Below, one piece after another: positions 7,969 through 15,199 of a stretch of 15,597 nt of DNA (position 1 is its first letter; every line of letters starts with the position of its first letter). Position numbers and translations under genes: made by a program. The stretch comes from an uncultured Lachnospiraceae bacterium (GTDB taxonomy: Bacteria > Bacillota > Clostridia > Lachnospirales > Lachnospiraceae), in assembly GCA_910589635.1 (NCBI GenBank), contig CAJUTD010000053.1:1838-17434 (forward strand). Direction: 5' to 3'. Below the pieces are notes generated by a model, which was given only the letters and a program-made list of their open reading frames with translations, was not told where the DNA came from and searched no databases.

Positions 7969-8799
7969 CTACTCCTCAATATGTATCAACTGCGCCTCTT
8001 CAATCTCGCAGGGTAAAATTGAATTGGCAAAATTTTTAAACTTCTCTGCTGCATCGCTGACATAGAACTGATACATCGGCTCCACGGGCATCTTGCCGTC
8101 ATTGGAAATCCCATGCTGCTCCAACAGCCGTTTCAGTCCCTGCGCCGTCTCATATGCGGGATTTACCAAATTGACGCTCTCTCCCATGATTTCACGAATC
8201 ATAGCGCGCAGCAATGGATAATGGGTACACCCCAGGATCAAGGTGTCAATGTCCGACTCCTGAAAATATAGAAGGTAACGTTTCGCCACCTGGACAGTAA
8301 CGGGGTCTTTGAGCCATCCTTCCTCCACCAGAGGCACAAACAGGGGACATGCCTTGCCTAAAACCGTTGCCTCGGGATTATGCCTGTGTATCATCTCCGT
8401 GTAAATATGGCTCCCTACGGTTCCTTCCGTCCCAATCACGCCGATTCTACCATTGTGCGTAATTTCTGCCGCGACCTTCGCCCCCGGCTTGACAACGCCG
8501 ATAATCGGCATCTTCATTTCCGGCCGGATTTTCTCAAGGGCAAATGCACTCGCCGTGTTACACGCCACCACAATTGCCTTCACGCCCTTAGATTCCAGGA
8601 AGTGGATAATCTGCCGGGAATATCGGACTATGGTTTCTCTGGACTTACTTCCGTAAGGCACACGCGCGGTATCGCCAAAATAGATAATCCGCTCCTGCGG
8701 GAGCTGGCGCATAATCTCACGTGCCACCGTCAGTCCTCCCACACCGGAATCAAACACCCCAATGGGCGCATATTTCTGATTTTCTAAAGATTCGCTCAT
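7969..8799 (-). CDS. murI: Glutamate racemase
   Basis: MurI interconverts L- and D-glutamate, supplying D-Glu for peptidoglycan stem peptides. With the chosen start the protein has 276 residues, typical of the family. The substrate motif FDSGVGGLTV is at 16-25. The two catalytic cysteines are Cys80 in VVACNTASA and Cys191 in LILGCTHYPLL; YFGDTARVPYG and GVIGTEGTVGS are also conserved. The open frame extends to 8862, but the Met at 8799 has GTGGAG eight nt upstream and begins close to the conserved core, while the extra 21 residues overlap a promoter-like sequence. It lies between spoIIR and the DUF1934 gene on one strand. Confidence 0.96.
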   Translation of the reverse strand: MSESLENQKYAPIGVFDSGVGGLTVAREIMRQLPQERIIYFGDTARVPYGSKSRETIVRYSRQIIHFLESKGVKAIVVACNTASAFALEKIRPEMKMPIIGVVKPGAKVAAEITHNGRIGVIGTEGTVGSHIYTEMIHRHNPEATVLGKACPLFVPLVEEGWLKDPVTVQVAKRYLLYFQESDIDTLILGCTHYPLLRAMIREIMGESVNLVNPAYETAQGLKRLLEQHGISNDGKMPVEPMYQFYVSDAAEKFKNFANSILPCEIEEAQLIHIEE

Positions 8800-8807
8800 C
8801 TCATTTT

Positions 8808-8813
8808 CTCCAC
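8808..8813 (-). promoter_or_regulatory. Ribosome binding site deciding the murI start
   Basis: GTGGAG on the minus strand ends 8 nt before ATG 8799-8797. It supports the short murI form over the longer open frame from 8862, which has no comparable site. Confidence 0.7.
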
Positions 8814-8833
8814 AAAATTGGTTATACACATGT

Positions 8834-8862
8834 ATATTAACCGTTTTGGTGAGAAAATGCAA
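8834..8862 (-). promoter_or_regulatory. Possible sigma-A promoter for murI
   Basis: On the minus strand TTGCAT (8862-8857), a 17-nt spacer and TAATAT (8839-8834). Spacing is ideal but both boxes are imperfect. It lies between the spoIIR stop and the murI ribosome binding site, so murI could be expressed apart from the sporulation gene upstream, as its housekeeping role requires. Confidence 0.35.
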
Positions 8863-8899
8863 GTGGTTGGAAAGATTTACAGAAGTGGCTTGTCACCAT

Positions 8900-9520
8900 T
8901 CATTTCCCCAAGAGCTCTTTGACCTTCTCCACCAGAGCAAACTTAACCTCGTAATTTTTATTTTCCATCAGGCTCTTATACTCTTCCGGGGTCAATGCAC
9001 GCTGCAAAGACTCCTTCGCTTCATCATCCACGACCTCATAAACACTGTTAAAAAAGCAGAGATTGGGGTACATCACGCACCACCAATTGTGCCCGCCGCC
9101 ATCTCCAATCACAACCTCCAAAGCCTCATATTTCCCCGCTGGGAACGTGTAATCCCCATATGTCTTTTCTGGAAAATCGGTAACTGTCAGCGACGCCTGC
9201 ACATCATATGTATATCCTTCCTGCGCAATGACTTCCTGCGCTGTCTCTTCAATCCCTGACAAATTTTCTTTGACCGCCTGTCGGCTGGCATTAATATCGG
9301 AAACACCCGAAAGTTTGGGCTGCATAAAACTGCCGACGGCATCGCGCACCTTGAGTTTCAAATCCTGATCCGCCTGTGCGTCGCTGTTTGCCAGCACATG
9401 GAAGCGAATGACTTTTCCCGCAATCTCCTCAACCATCCGCTCCTGTCTGCACTGCCAAATTCCGCAGCAGGACAACACTGCCGCTATCACTAAAATACTT
9501 GTTCTCAACCAAATTTTCAT
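8900..9520 (-). CDS. spoIIR: Stage II sporulation protein R (forespore signalling protein)
   Basis: SpoIIR is made in the forespore and secreted into the intermembrane space, where it triggers SpoIIGA to process pro-sigma-E in the mother cell (known for Bacillus and clostridia). The 206 residues start with a signal/anchor segment at about 6-22. Family motifs are RFHVLANSDAQADQDLKLK from residue 39, running into VRDAV at 58-62, YGDYTFPAGKYEAL at 121-134 and GGGHNWWCVMYPNLCF at 141-156. The ribosome binding site is AAGGAAGG about 8 nt before ATG 9520. The gene is 89 nt downstream of gerC and has a possible forespore-type promoter in that gap. Confidence 0.95.
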   Translation of the reverse strand: MKIWLRTSILVIAAVLSCCGIWQCRQERMVEEIAGKVIRFHVLANSDAQADQDLKLKVRDAVGSFMQPKLSGVSDINASRQAVKENLSGIEETAQEVIAQEGYTYDVQASLTVTDFPEKTYGDYTFPAGKYEALEVVIGDGGGHNWWCVMYPNLCFFNSVYEVVDDEAKESLQRALTPEEYKSLMENKNYEVKFALVEKVKELLGK

Positions 9521-9558
9521 CCTACATACCTTCCTTAAAAAATATTGCCGGCTAAGGA

Positions 9559-9587
9559 AAGTATTGCCAAAAAATCATACTTTACAC
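9559..9587 (-). promoter_or_regulatory. Possible sigma-F-type promoter of spoIIR
   Basis: Minus-strand GTGTA (9587-9583), a 14-nt spacer and GGCAATACTT (9568-9559). The downstream box fits the sigma-F pattern GGnnAnAnT; the upstream box has one mismatch to GnATR. A second fit, GGCAATATTT (9549-9540), lacks a matching -35 box. In B. subtilis spoIIR is sigma-F controlled, which makes the site plausible. Confidence 0.35.
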
Positions 9588-9609
9588 AAAATTTTTTGCC
9601 TTAAATTTT

Positions 9610-10737
9610 TTACCAATCCAGGATTTCAATATCCACCTCAAACACATGCCGGGCACTCTTATTGTACTCTTGGGGCCGGTTCTGATATTTCCAATAAAGT
9701 CCACGGTTCAACCCGCCCAGTGAGACGTAGCTGTTTGTGATGTCAACGCCGTATTCTTCCCGCAGCCTTGCGGCTGTTTCCTGCAAATCCGCTGTAATAT
9801 GCTTCTCCATCCTCTGCGCGACTTGGTACTGCTGCCCGACCGAATTTATCTGCCCGGTCTTCATCCTGCCCTGCCCCTTGATGGACACAGTAACCACAGG
9901 CGTCCCTTCTGCCTCATCCACCGATAGTACTGTCTGGATATTGGAGACCTCCGCTGCCTCGTCCCACTCCGGCTCACACAAGAAAGATTCCAGCAGATTT
10001 TGACACAGAAACGTTTCCATAGCTTCCTCAACCGTGAGGATTCCACAATAATCAAAATTTTCTACGGCCGCATATCCAGTAATCGTGGGACGGTTTCCCT
10101 GCTCCGTCAATACCGGAATCAGCAAAAGTTCATCCTGATTATGCCACTGATTGATAAGGCTGCCAATCGTGGCAATTTTTTTCTGCCTGAAATCTTTTTG
10201 GCTCTCTAACATTTCCTCAAGGTATGTTCCCATGGAACCTTCTGTCTCCTGCGTCAGCGTAAGGATTTCCGCCGCCGAACTGCCGCCGACAAACAGGCTG
10301 ATGTTTCTGGCTGCTGCCTCCTGTTGCTCCCAGGCAAGAAGCAAACTGCGCAGACGTCGGGAATCCGCAATCAGGTTCTTGCCCAACACCACCGCCTTGA
10401 TATGGTTGTAATCGAGAATGCGGTTTGTATTGTTCTCATAAGACTTGTCTATATGATACATATCCATGCCCTCTAAAGACATTCCCATCGGGGTATCCGT
10501 GGTCTTGCCCTTTTCCGATATCTGGGCAAGGTCTGGGAAATCAAAACTGACTACCAGATTCCGCTCTCTCGCTTCCCTGTCATTTCCTTCAAACGCCTCC
10601 TGCAAATCTATGCCAACTGCCAGCGGAAAACTGCGCTGTTCAAGCTCCGCCGACTCACAGCCGCCAAGAAAAAACATCCCCAGAAATGCAGCCGCCAAAA
10701 CCATGCGCTTACAAGACAAAACTTTATTCTTCTTCAT
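9610..10737 (-). CDS. Germinant receptor C subunit, Ger(x)C lipoprotein
   Basis: This is the lipoprotein subunit of a GerA-type germinant receptor in the spore inner membrane; it acts with the A and B subunits encoded just upstream. The 375 residues start with a lipoprotein signal, MVLAAAFLGMFFLGGCES, with a clean LGGC lipobox (Cys27). Ger(x)C-like features include ELEQRSFPLAVGIDL after the lipid site, NRILDYNHIKAVVLGKNLI at about 105-123, and a C-terminal helix TAARLREEYGVDITNSY. The start at 10737 overlaps the end of the B subunit by 14 nt, with AAGGGGG about 10 nt upstream, indicating coupled translation. The germinant cannot be deduced from sequence. Confidence 0.92.
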   Translation of the reverse strand: MKKNKVLSCKRMVLAAAFLGMFFLGGCESAELEQRSFPLAVGIDLQEAFEGNDREARERNLVVSFDFPDLAQISEKGKTTDTPMGMSLEGMDMYHIDKSYENNTNRILDYNHIKAVVLGKNLIADSRRLRSLLLAWEQQEAAARNISLFVGGSSAAEILTLTQETEGSMGTYLEEMLESQKDFRQKKIATIGSLINQWHNQDELLLIPVLTEQGNRPTITGYAAVENFDYCGILTVEEAMETFLCQNLLESFLCEPEWDEAAEVSNIQTVLSVDEAEGTPVVTVSIKGQGRMKTGQINSVGQQYQVAQRMEKHITADLQETAARLREEYGVDITNSYVSLGGLNRGLYWKYQNRPQEYNKSARHVFEVDIEILDW

Positions 10738-11845
10738 TGGACGCCGCCCCCTTTCCCCTCTTGCTGCCCAGCCTGACCTGGTACAGCAGCAGCAACAGCA
10801 ACAAAATCAAAAACATTCCCGGCAACGCGATAAAATTCTGGTAGATCTCGTAGATATCTGCCAAAAAGCGGTGTTCCGACAACCCCTTGCCTATAAAAAA
10901 TGCAGCCACGGCAACGGCATACAGACAGTAATGGCTCTTCGATTCATGACATAACTCCTTCAGAATTAATGTTCCCTGGAAAACCCCTGTGTTCAAGAGC
11001 GCAAACAAGGCAAAAAACCACACTGCCGTCATCAGAACATCCTGCCTCGTAAAAAAACCTCCCGGCAGATTTATCATGCCCATCAACGTGAGAATTGGAC
11101 GTTCCAGGACACCCATGGCATTCTGGCCAAACGCACCCAGAAGGATCAGATAAATAATCCCATTTAAGCAGACTGCCACAAACAACGCCTGTCTCCCGCA
11201 GGATGCCATCTTCTGCGGCTTCCTGCAAAAAGGCACGAGGAACAGCATCGCGCTGAATGGCAACAAAAAAATCAAAACCGATGTGCTGCCTTTTATAAGC
11301 TGCGGCCCGCCGGAAGCTGCAATCGGCGTCCAATATGCGGTGTTCACCTCCGGTATGGCAAAAAATAACATCAAAAGCAAGGGAACCCCGAGAAACCAAA
11401 AAATAATTTCATACACTCTCGCCCGGCCCTCAATTCCCCGGATGCTCCCATATATGGCGAGAAGCAACAGAACAATACTAACACCCACAAAGGAGCCTTC
11501 CGGTAAAAGCCAACTCAGCGTCAACGCCGTAAGTTCATACACCACATAACCGGATAAAGTCACAAAATATAAGAAATAAAATACCATGAACACATCGGCA
11601 ATAATTTGCCCCGCCGTGTCCTTCATATAGCCATAGTAATCATCTTCAATATGCTTTATATTGGCGCCCATCAGCCATAGCAGAACAGCGCCGGCTGCCG
11701 CTCCAAACAACAGACAAAAAATTCCGTCCGCGCCTGTCATAGCAGAAAAAATTCCCGGGAGCACGAGGCTGCTCATGCCAAAAATATCGAGGATAAAAAG
11801 CCTCCTTATCTGCCGTAACGATATTTTAAAATTATCTGCAAACAT
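10724..11845 (-). CDS. Germinant receptor B subunit, GerAB-type spore permease
   Basis: A 373-residue integral membrane protein of the GerAB/spore permease family (APC superfamily), thought to bind the germinant in the spore inner membrane. It has about ten hydrophobic segments, near residues 15-33, 40-60, 82-112, 117-133, 146-164, 189-206, 219-239, 271-289, 306-320 and 339-354. The N-terminal ISLRQIRRLFILDIFGMSS is typical. The start at 11845 lies 8 nt after the stop of the A subunit, with AGGAGG four nt before the ATG. It overlaps the C subunit gene by 14 nt. Substrate is unknown. Confidence 0.92.
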   Translation of the reverse strand: MFADNFKISLRQIRRLFILDIFGMSSLVLPGIFSAMTGADGIFCLLFGAAAGAVLLWLMGANIKHIEDDYYGYMKDTAGQIIADVFMVFYFLYFVTLSGYVVYELTALTLSWLLPEGSFVGVSIVLLLLAIYGSIRGIEGRARVYEIIFWFLGVPLLLMLFFAIPEVNTAYWTPIAASGGPQLIKGSTSVLIFLLPFSAMLFLVPFCRKPQKMASCGRQALFVAVCLNGIIYLILLGAFGQNAMGVLERPILTLMGMINLPGGFFTRQDVLMTAVWFFALFALLNTGVFQGTLILKELCHESKSHYCLYAVAVAAFFIGKGLSEHRFLADIYEIYQNFIALPGMFLILLLLLLLYQVRLGSKRGKGAASNEEE

Positions 11846-11853
11846 CTTGCCTC

Positions 11854-13365
11854 CTATTTCCCCTCTCCATTTCTTTTTTCCTCACCGTTAAATTTCAACC
11901 GGGTACGCGCACCCTGCCGGGTATATACCGGGCGTTTCACTAAGAAATCCAACGGCAGGCGCAGGAATGTGTCGCGCTCATCCTGATAACCGTTTAAGTC
12001 CGCTCCCACAAAGGGCGCAAGGTAAGGGATGCCAAAACTCTCCAAATGGGACAGATGAATCAGTACCGTCAAAAGCCCGACAAGGAACCCGAAAAATCCC
12101 AGGGAACCGCACAAGAAAATAAATATAAATTTGAGAATACGAAATGCGGTGGCGAATTCTTCATTAGGCACCGCAAAAGAACACAATGCCGTCAATGCTA
12201 CCACAATCACGACAATCGGGCTGACAATATTAGCGTCCACAGCCGCTTGTCCGATTATCAGGCCACCGACAATACCAATCGTATTGCCGTTTGCCCCCGG
12301 CAGACGCACGCCCGCCTCCCGCAGTAATTCAAAGGCTACTTCCATTATCAGCACTTCCACCATCGCCGGAAAAGGAACGCCCTGCCTTGCCGCCGCCAGC
12401 GACAACAGTAAATCAGTGGGCAGAATCTGCGTGTGGAAATTCGTCACCGCAAGGTAAAGCCCCGGCAATACCATCGCCAAAAAGGACGCCACATAGCGCA
12501 AAACCCTGGTAAAAGAGGCAATCTCCCAGCGGCTGTAATAATCGTCGCTGGTCTGAATAAAGGTATTATATGTTGTGGGCAAAATTAACGCTACCGGAGA
12601 ATTATCCGACAACAGAACAATCCTTCCCTCCAAAATTGCCATCGCCGCGCGGTCGGGACGCTGTGTGGTCTGAAACTGCGGAAACGGCGAATATTTGCGC
12701 CGTTCCGTGAGCTGTTCGATAATCCCGCTGTCCAGCGCGCCGTCTATCTCAAACTCCTGTAGCCGTTTCTCAATCTGCTCTAAGATTTCCGGGTGGATCA
12801 AATCTTTGATATACACAAGGTCAACATTCGTGTTCGTGCGCCTGCCCACAAAAGTCTCTTTCACCTTCACATGAGGGCTGCGCAATCGTTTGCGGATTAA
12901 CGCCGTATTTAATTTGATAGATTCAGAAAAACCTTCGTTTGAGCCGCGGATTACTTTTTCCGATTCCGTCTCATACACGCCTCTCCCGGGATAACCCTTG
13001 TCCGGGATTTTGATGGCCTTGTTATAGCCATCCAGAAAAAAGATGGCGTCCCCGGTAAGCATCGCCTGCGCCGCATCTTCGATGGTCTCAAATGGTTTGG
13101 CGTCAGAAATATCATAATAGTTATCCCTCACATAACCGGCAAGCTCGCTCTCCGGCAGCGTGCGCAATTTTTCCAACAACTTGCCCACCGCTGAATCCTT
13201 CCAGTCCACATTGCTGATTGCCACCTCTATATAGGCAATGTAACACTCGCTCTCTAAATTTTTACCGACCTTTATCTTACGCTTTTTGATATCTTCACTA
13301 TCCGAAAACAATTCCTCAAAATTTGTGATATTATCCTGCAAATCAGGGGTAATCTGTATTGGCAT
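11854..13365 (-). CDS. Germinant receptor A subunit, GerA family
   Basis: A 503-residue GerA-family protein, the first subunit of a spore germinant receptor. Residues 1-280 form the soluble N-terminal part, including GDAIFFLDGYNKAI (105-118) and the conserved RGSNEGFSESIKLNTALIRKR (140-160). Residues 285-440 hold the membrane helices with family motifs PFPAMVEVLIMEVAFELLRE (331-350), RLPGANGNTIGIVGGLIIGQ (354-373) and VSPIVVIVVALTALCSF (381-397). The start at 13365 has AGGAGG 5 nt upstream. It heads the three-gene operon A-B-C. An intrinsic terminator ends only 15 nt before its ATG, so no promoter fits between, and transcription must enter from further upstream. Confidence 0.95.
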   Translation of the reverse strand: MPIQITPDLQDNITNFEELFSDSEDIKKRKIKVGKNLESECYIAYIEVAISNVDWKDSAVGKLLEKLRTLPESELAGYVRDNYYDISDAKPFETIEDAAQAMLTGDAIFFLDGYNKAIKIPDKGYPGRGVYETESEKVIRGSNEGFSESIKLNTALIRKRLRSPHVKVKETFVGRRTNTNVDLVYIKDLIHPEILEQIEKRLQEFEIDGALDSGIIEQLTERRKYSPFPQFQTTQRPDRAAMAILEGRIVLLSDNSPVALILPTTYNTFIQTSDDYYSRWEIASFTRVLRYVASFLAMVLPGLYLAVTNFHTQILPTDLLLSLAAARQGVPFPAMVEVLIMEVAFELLREAGVRLPGANGNTIGIVGGLIIGQAAVDANIVSPIVVIVVALTALCSFAVPNEEFATAFRILKFIFIFLCGSLGFFGFLVGLLTVLIHLSHLESFGIPYLAPFVGADLNGYQDERDTFLRLPLDFLVKRPVYTRQGARTRLKFNGEEKRNGEGK

Positions 13366-13380
13366 ACGTTCCTCCTAAAC

Positions 13381-13405
13381 AAAAAGGATAAGCATTCGCT
13401 TATCC
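13381..13405 (-). terminator. Intrinsic terminator between ispE and gerA
   Basis: Minus-strand GGATAAGC-GAAT-GCTTATCC followed at once by TTTTT: an 8-bp perfect stem, 4-nt loop and U tract. The + strand has no T tract after the stem. It can end ispE transcripts. Its last T is 15 nt from the gerA start, and that space is filled by the gerA ribosome binding site. Confidence 0.8.
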
Positions 13406-13485
13406 CTATACTCCATTATTATTATATTTTCCCAAATTTTCCTTTTTATCCAATTTTATATAGATTACCAGCATACTTCTTAATA

Positions 13486-13533
13486 TTTATACATATAAGC
13501 CTCTCATCTTTTTATACATATAAGCCTCTCATC
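13486..13533. repeat. 25-bp tandem duplication over the ispE stop
   Basis: The 23-nt string TTTATACATA...CTCTCATC occurs at 13486-13508 and again, identically, at 13511-13533, separated by TT. The second copy contains the ispE stop codon (13529-13531), so the duplication created a second, downstream copy of the gene's 3' boundary. The rest of the 13406-13528 spacer is very A+T rich; I see no clear promoter in it. Confidence 0.9.
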
Positions 13534-14398
13534 CTCTATTAAATATGCCTGTCAAATACACCTGTCTTGCCAGAGAGCCTTCTCTGAGCTCAGTGTAAGC
13601 CCGCTGGGCCAACACTTCATCATCAAACAGTCCAAACACAGTAGGCCCGCTGCCGCTCATCATGGCATTCAAAGCCCCCAGCCGCATCATCTCCTCACGA
13701 ATTTCCGCAATCACCGGATAATTGGGAATCGTCACAGTTTCCAGGACATTTCCCATATTGGCTGCAACCTTGTGCAGATTGCCCTCACGTATTCCCGACA
13801 ACAGAATATCAATATCGGGATGAGCATCAATCTCGTTCAATTTCAAATTTTCATAGACAAACTTTGTGGACACGCTAATCTGCGGTTTGGCTACCACCAC
13901 CTTACAGGACGGCATCGGCGGCAATGGCGTAAGCTTCTCCCCGATTCCCTCAGCGAGCACAGTTCCCCGCATAATACAGTAAGGCACGTCCGCGCCAATC
14001 TTTACGCCGCGCTCCATGAGCTGCCGCTTAGACAAATTTAAATGAAACATCCGATTTACGCCATACAATACCGCCGCAGCATCGGAACTTCCGCCCGCCA
14101 TTCCCGCTGCAACCGGGATGAATTTCTGTAAGTCAATAAATATGCCCTGTGCAAGCTGAAACTCATCCGCCAGCATCTTGGCTGCACGGTATGCCAGATT
14201 ACTCTCATTTTCCGGAACATAGAATAAATTGCTCTTTAACTGAATCCCGGGCTCTTTCATCTTCCTTATTGTTATCTTATCGTACATCTTGAGCGTCTGC
14301 ATAATCATGCGCACCTCATGGTAGCCGTCGTCCCTGCGGCGCAGCACATCTAATCCCAGATTTATTTTCGCAAGAGCCCGTAATCTCATCTCATACAT
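13529..14398 (-). CDS. ispE: 4-diphosphocytidyl-2-C-methyl-D-erythritol kinase
   Basis: IspE phosphorylates CDP-methylerythritol with ATP, the fourth step of the non-mevalonate (MEP) pathway to isoprenoids. The 289 residues match the family. The N-terminal ALAKINLGLDVLRRRDDGYH holds catalytic Lys11 and the DGYH motif. The GHMP-kinase ATP loop PVAAGMAGGSSDAAAVL is at 95-111, and Asp138 lies in GADVPYC. The C-terminal GHMP motif is MMSGSGPTVFGLF. The start at 14398 has AGGAG seven nt upstream. It has its own predicted promoter and a terminator about 120 nt after the stop, so it may be monocistronic. Confidence 0.96.
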   Translation of the reverse strand: MYEMRLRALAKINLGLDVLRRRDDGYHEVRMIMQTLKMYDKITIRKMKEPGIQLKSNLFYVPENESNLAYRAAKMLADEFQLAQGIFIDLQKFIPVAAGMAGGSSDAAAVLYGVNRMFHLNLSKRQLMERGVKIGADVPYCIMRGTVLAEGIGEKLTPLPPMPSCKVVVAKPQISVSTKFVYENLKLNEIDAHPDIDILLSGIREGNLHKVAANMGNVLETVTIPNYPVIAEIREEMMRLGALNAMMSGSGPTVFGLFDDEVLAQRAYTELREGSLARQVYLTGIFNRG

Positions 14399-14502
14399 GA
14401 TATTTCTCCTATATCATTATCTACCGTGATACATGTTATTTCCTTAGATTGTTTCCATTGACAATCATTTGCCAAACAACCCTCTCACAAAAACTTACCC
14501 AT

Positions 14503-14531
14503 ATTATATGCGCTTTTAAAGTTAAAATCAA
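14503..14531 (-). promoter_or_regulatory. Sigma-A promoter of ispE
   Basis: On the minus strand TTGATT (14531-14526), exactly 17 nt, then a perfect TATAAT (14508-14503). The transcript would start near 14496, giving a leader of about 100 nt before the ispE ATG. A 6-bp inverted repeat in that leader (14447-14452 with 14461-14466) is too weak to call a riboswitch or terminator. Confidence 0.75.
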
Positions 14532-14582
14532 TAAAATAATGCAAAACACTCCCGCTTCTCATCCTGCTACACGCAGATTTCC

Positions 14583-14906
14583 TTAGATATAATCACATAT
14601 ATCGTATAAGATTTTCAAGATATGCTGAATCTGGTATCTCTGAGCTGGCTTCAACGATTCCAGTGTACAGATGATTTTCTCGCTTCCGCAGTTCTCCGCC
14701 TTCTCCCCAAACAAGATGTAATCACAGCTCGCAGACAAGGCTGTCGCTATCCTGCTGAGTGTGTCCGCTGAGAAGCCCTTCTTGCCTGTCTCAATCTCAT
14801 ACAAAAATTTCGCTGAGATTTCTACCTTTTCCGACAATGCTTCCCTTGTGTAATTCTGAATTTCCCTTAATTCCCTAATTCTACCACCAACTTGTGCATT
14901 AGACAT
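14583..14906 (-). CDS. Small XRE-family helix-turn-helix regulator
   Basis: A 107-residue DNA-binding protein of the Cro/C1 (XRE) type. The HTH domain covers about residues 7-65: IRELREIQNYTREALSEKV is helices 1-2, EISAKFLYEIETGKKGF the recognition helix region, and TLSRIATALSASCDYILFG the closing helices. The remaining 40 residues (ENCGSEKIICTLESLKPAQR...) form a short helical tail, perhaps for dimerisation. The start at 14906 has GGAGG followed by AGAATT and ATG. It is divergent from the agrB-like gene; an inverted repeat over its own predicted transcription start suggests autoregulation. What it senses is unknown. Confidence 0.88.
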   Translation of the reverse strand: MSNAQVGGRIRELREIQNYTREALSEKVEISAKFLYEIETGKKGFSADTLSRIATALSASCDYILFGEKAENCGSEKIICTLESLKPAQRYQIQHILKILYDICDYI

Positions 14907-14920
14907 AATTCTCCTCCATA

Positions 14921-14945
14921 TGCCAAAATTTTACATCTTTTGGCA
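14921..14945. promoter_or_regulatory. Operator-like inverted repeat, site 1 (regulator side)
   Basis: Perfect arms TGCCAAAA and TTTTGGCA separated by 9 nt (TTTTACATC). The site covers the predicted transcription start and leader of the XRE gene and ends just upstream of its ribosome binding site, a position suited to autorepression. A related site lies at 15094-15119. Confidence 0.6.
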
Positions 14946-14949
14946 AAGA

Positions 14950-14955
14950 ATTATA
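14950..14955 (-). promoter_or_regulatory. -10 box of the XRE regulator promoter
   Basis: Perfect TATAAT on the minus strand, 43 nt before the ATG. At 17-nt spacing the -35 box would be TTATTT (14978-14973), which is poor. Transcription would start near 14943, inside operator-like site 1. Confidence 0.45.
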
Positions 14956-15093
14956 AACCAACAATTGCTCCAAAATAACTCAACTAAAGTTCCTCTTTCT
15001 AGCATAACACTCTCTAAGCCCCATGTTTACAGGCTTTCTCAAATAAAATATTTTTTAACTGAACCGGCAAAAATATAAAATTTTCTACATTAA

Positions 15094-15119
15094 TTGCCCA
15101 TTTTTACATCATCCGGCAA
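15094..15119. promoter_or_regulatory. Operator-like inverted repeat, site 2 (agrB side)
   Basis: TTGCC and GGCAA arms 16 nt apart around TTTTTACATC. It shares with site 1 the order TGCC, TTTTACATC, GGCAA. A further GGCAA at 15066-15070 pairs with the same TTGCC across a longer spacer and could be a half site. The centre is about 90 nt before the agrB-like ATG. Confidence 0.5.
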
Positions 15120-15199
15120 GAATCTCCTGCAATTCATGCAAAAATTTTCTCTTCCCACACAAAATCTGTTATCCTAATTCTGTTCAAAGGAGGTTTCAC

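Noticed and set aside
10944..11399. 151-residue minus-strand frame inside the germinant permease gene
   Set aside because: It overlaps the permease in another frame and lacks a recognisable family; the permease frame has the family motifs and membrane helices.
14447..14466. Hairpin in the ispE leader considered as a riboswitch or attenuator
   Set aside because: Only a 6-bp A/T-rich stem without T tract or any known aptamer pattern.
14920..15078. 52-residue + strand frame in the XRE/agrB spacer, considered as an AgrD-like peptide
   Set aside because: No ribosome binding site, no amphipathic leader or conserved Cys/Ser core, and it runs over the operator-like site 1.
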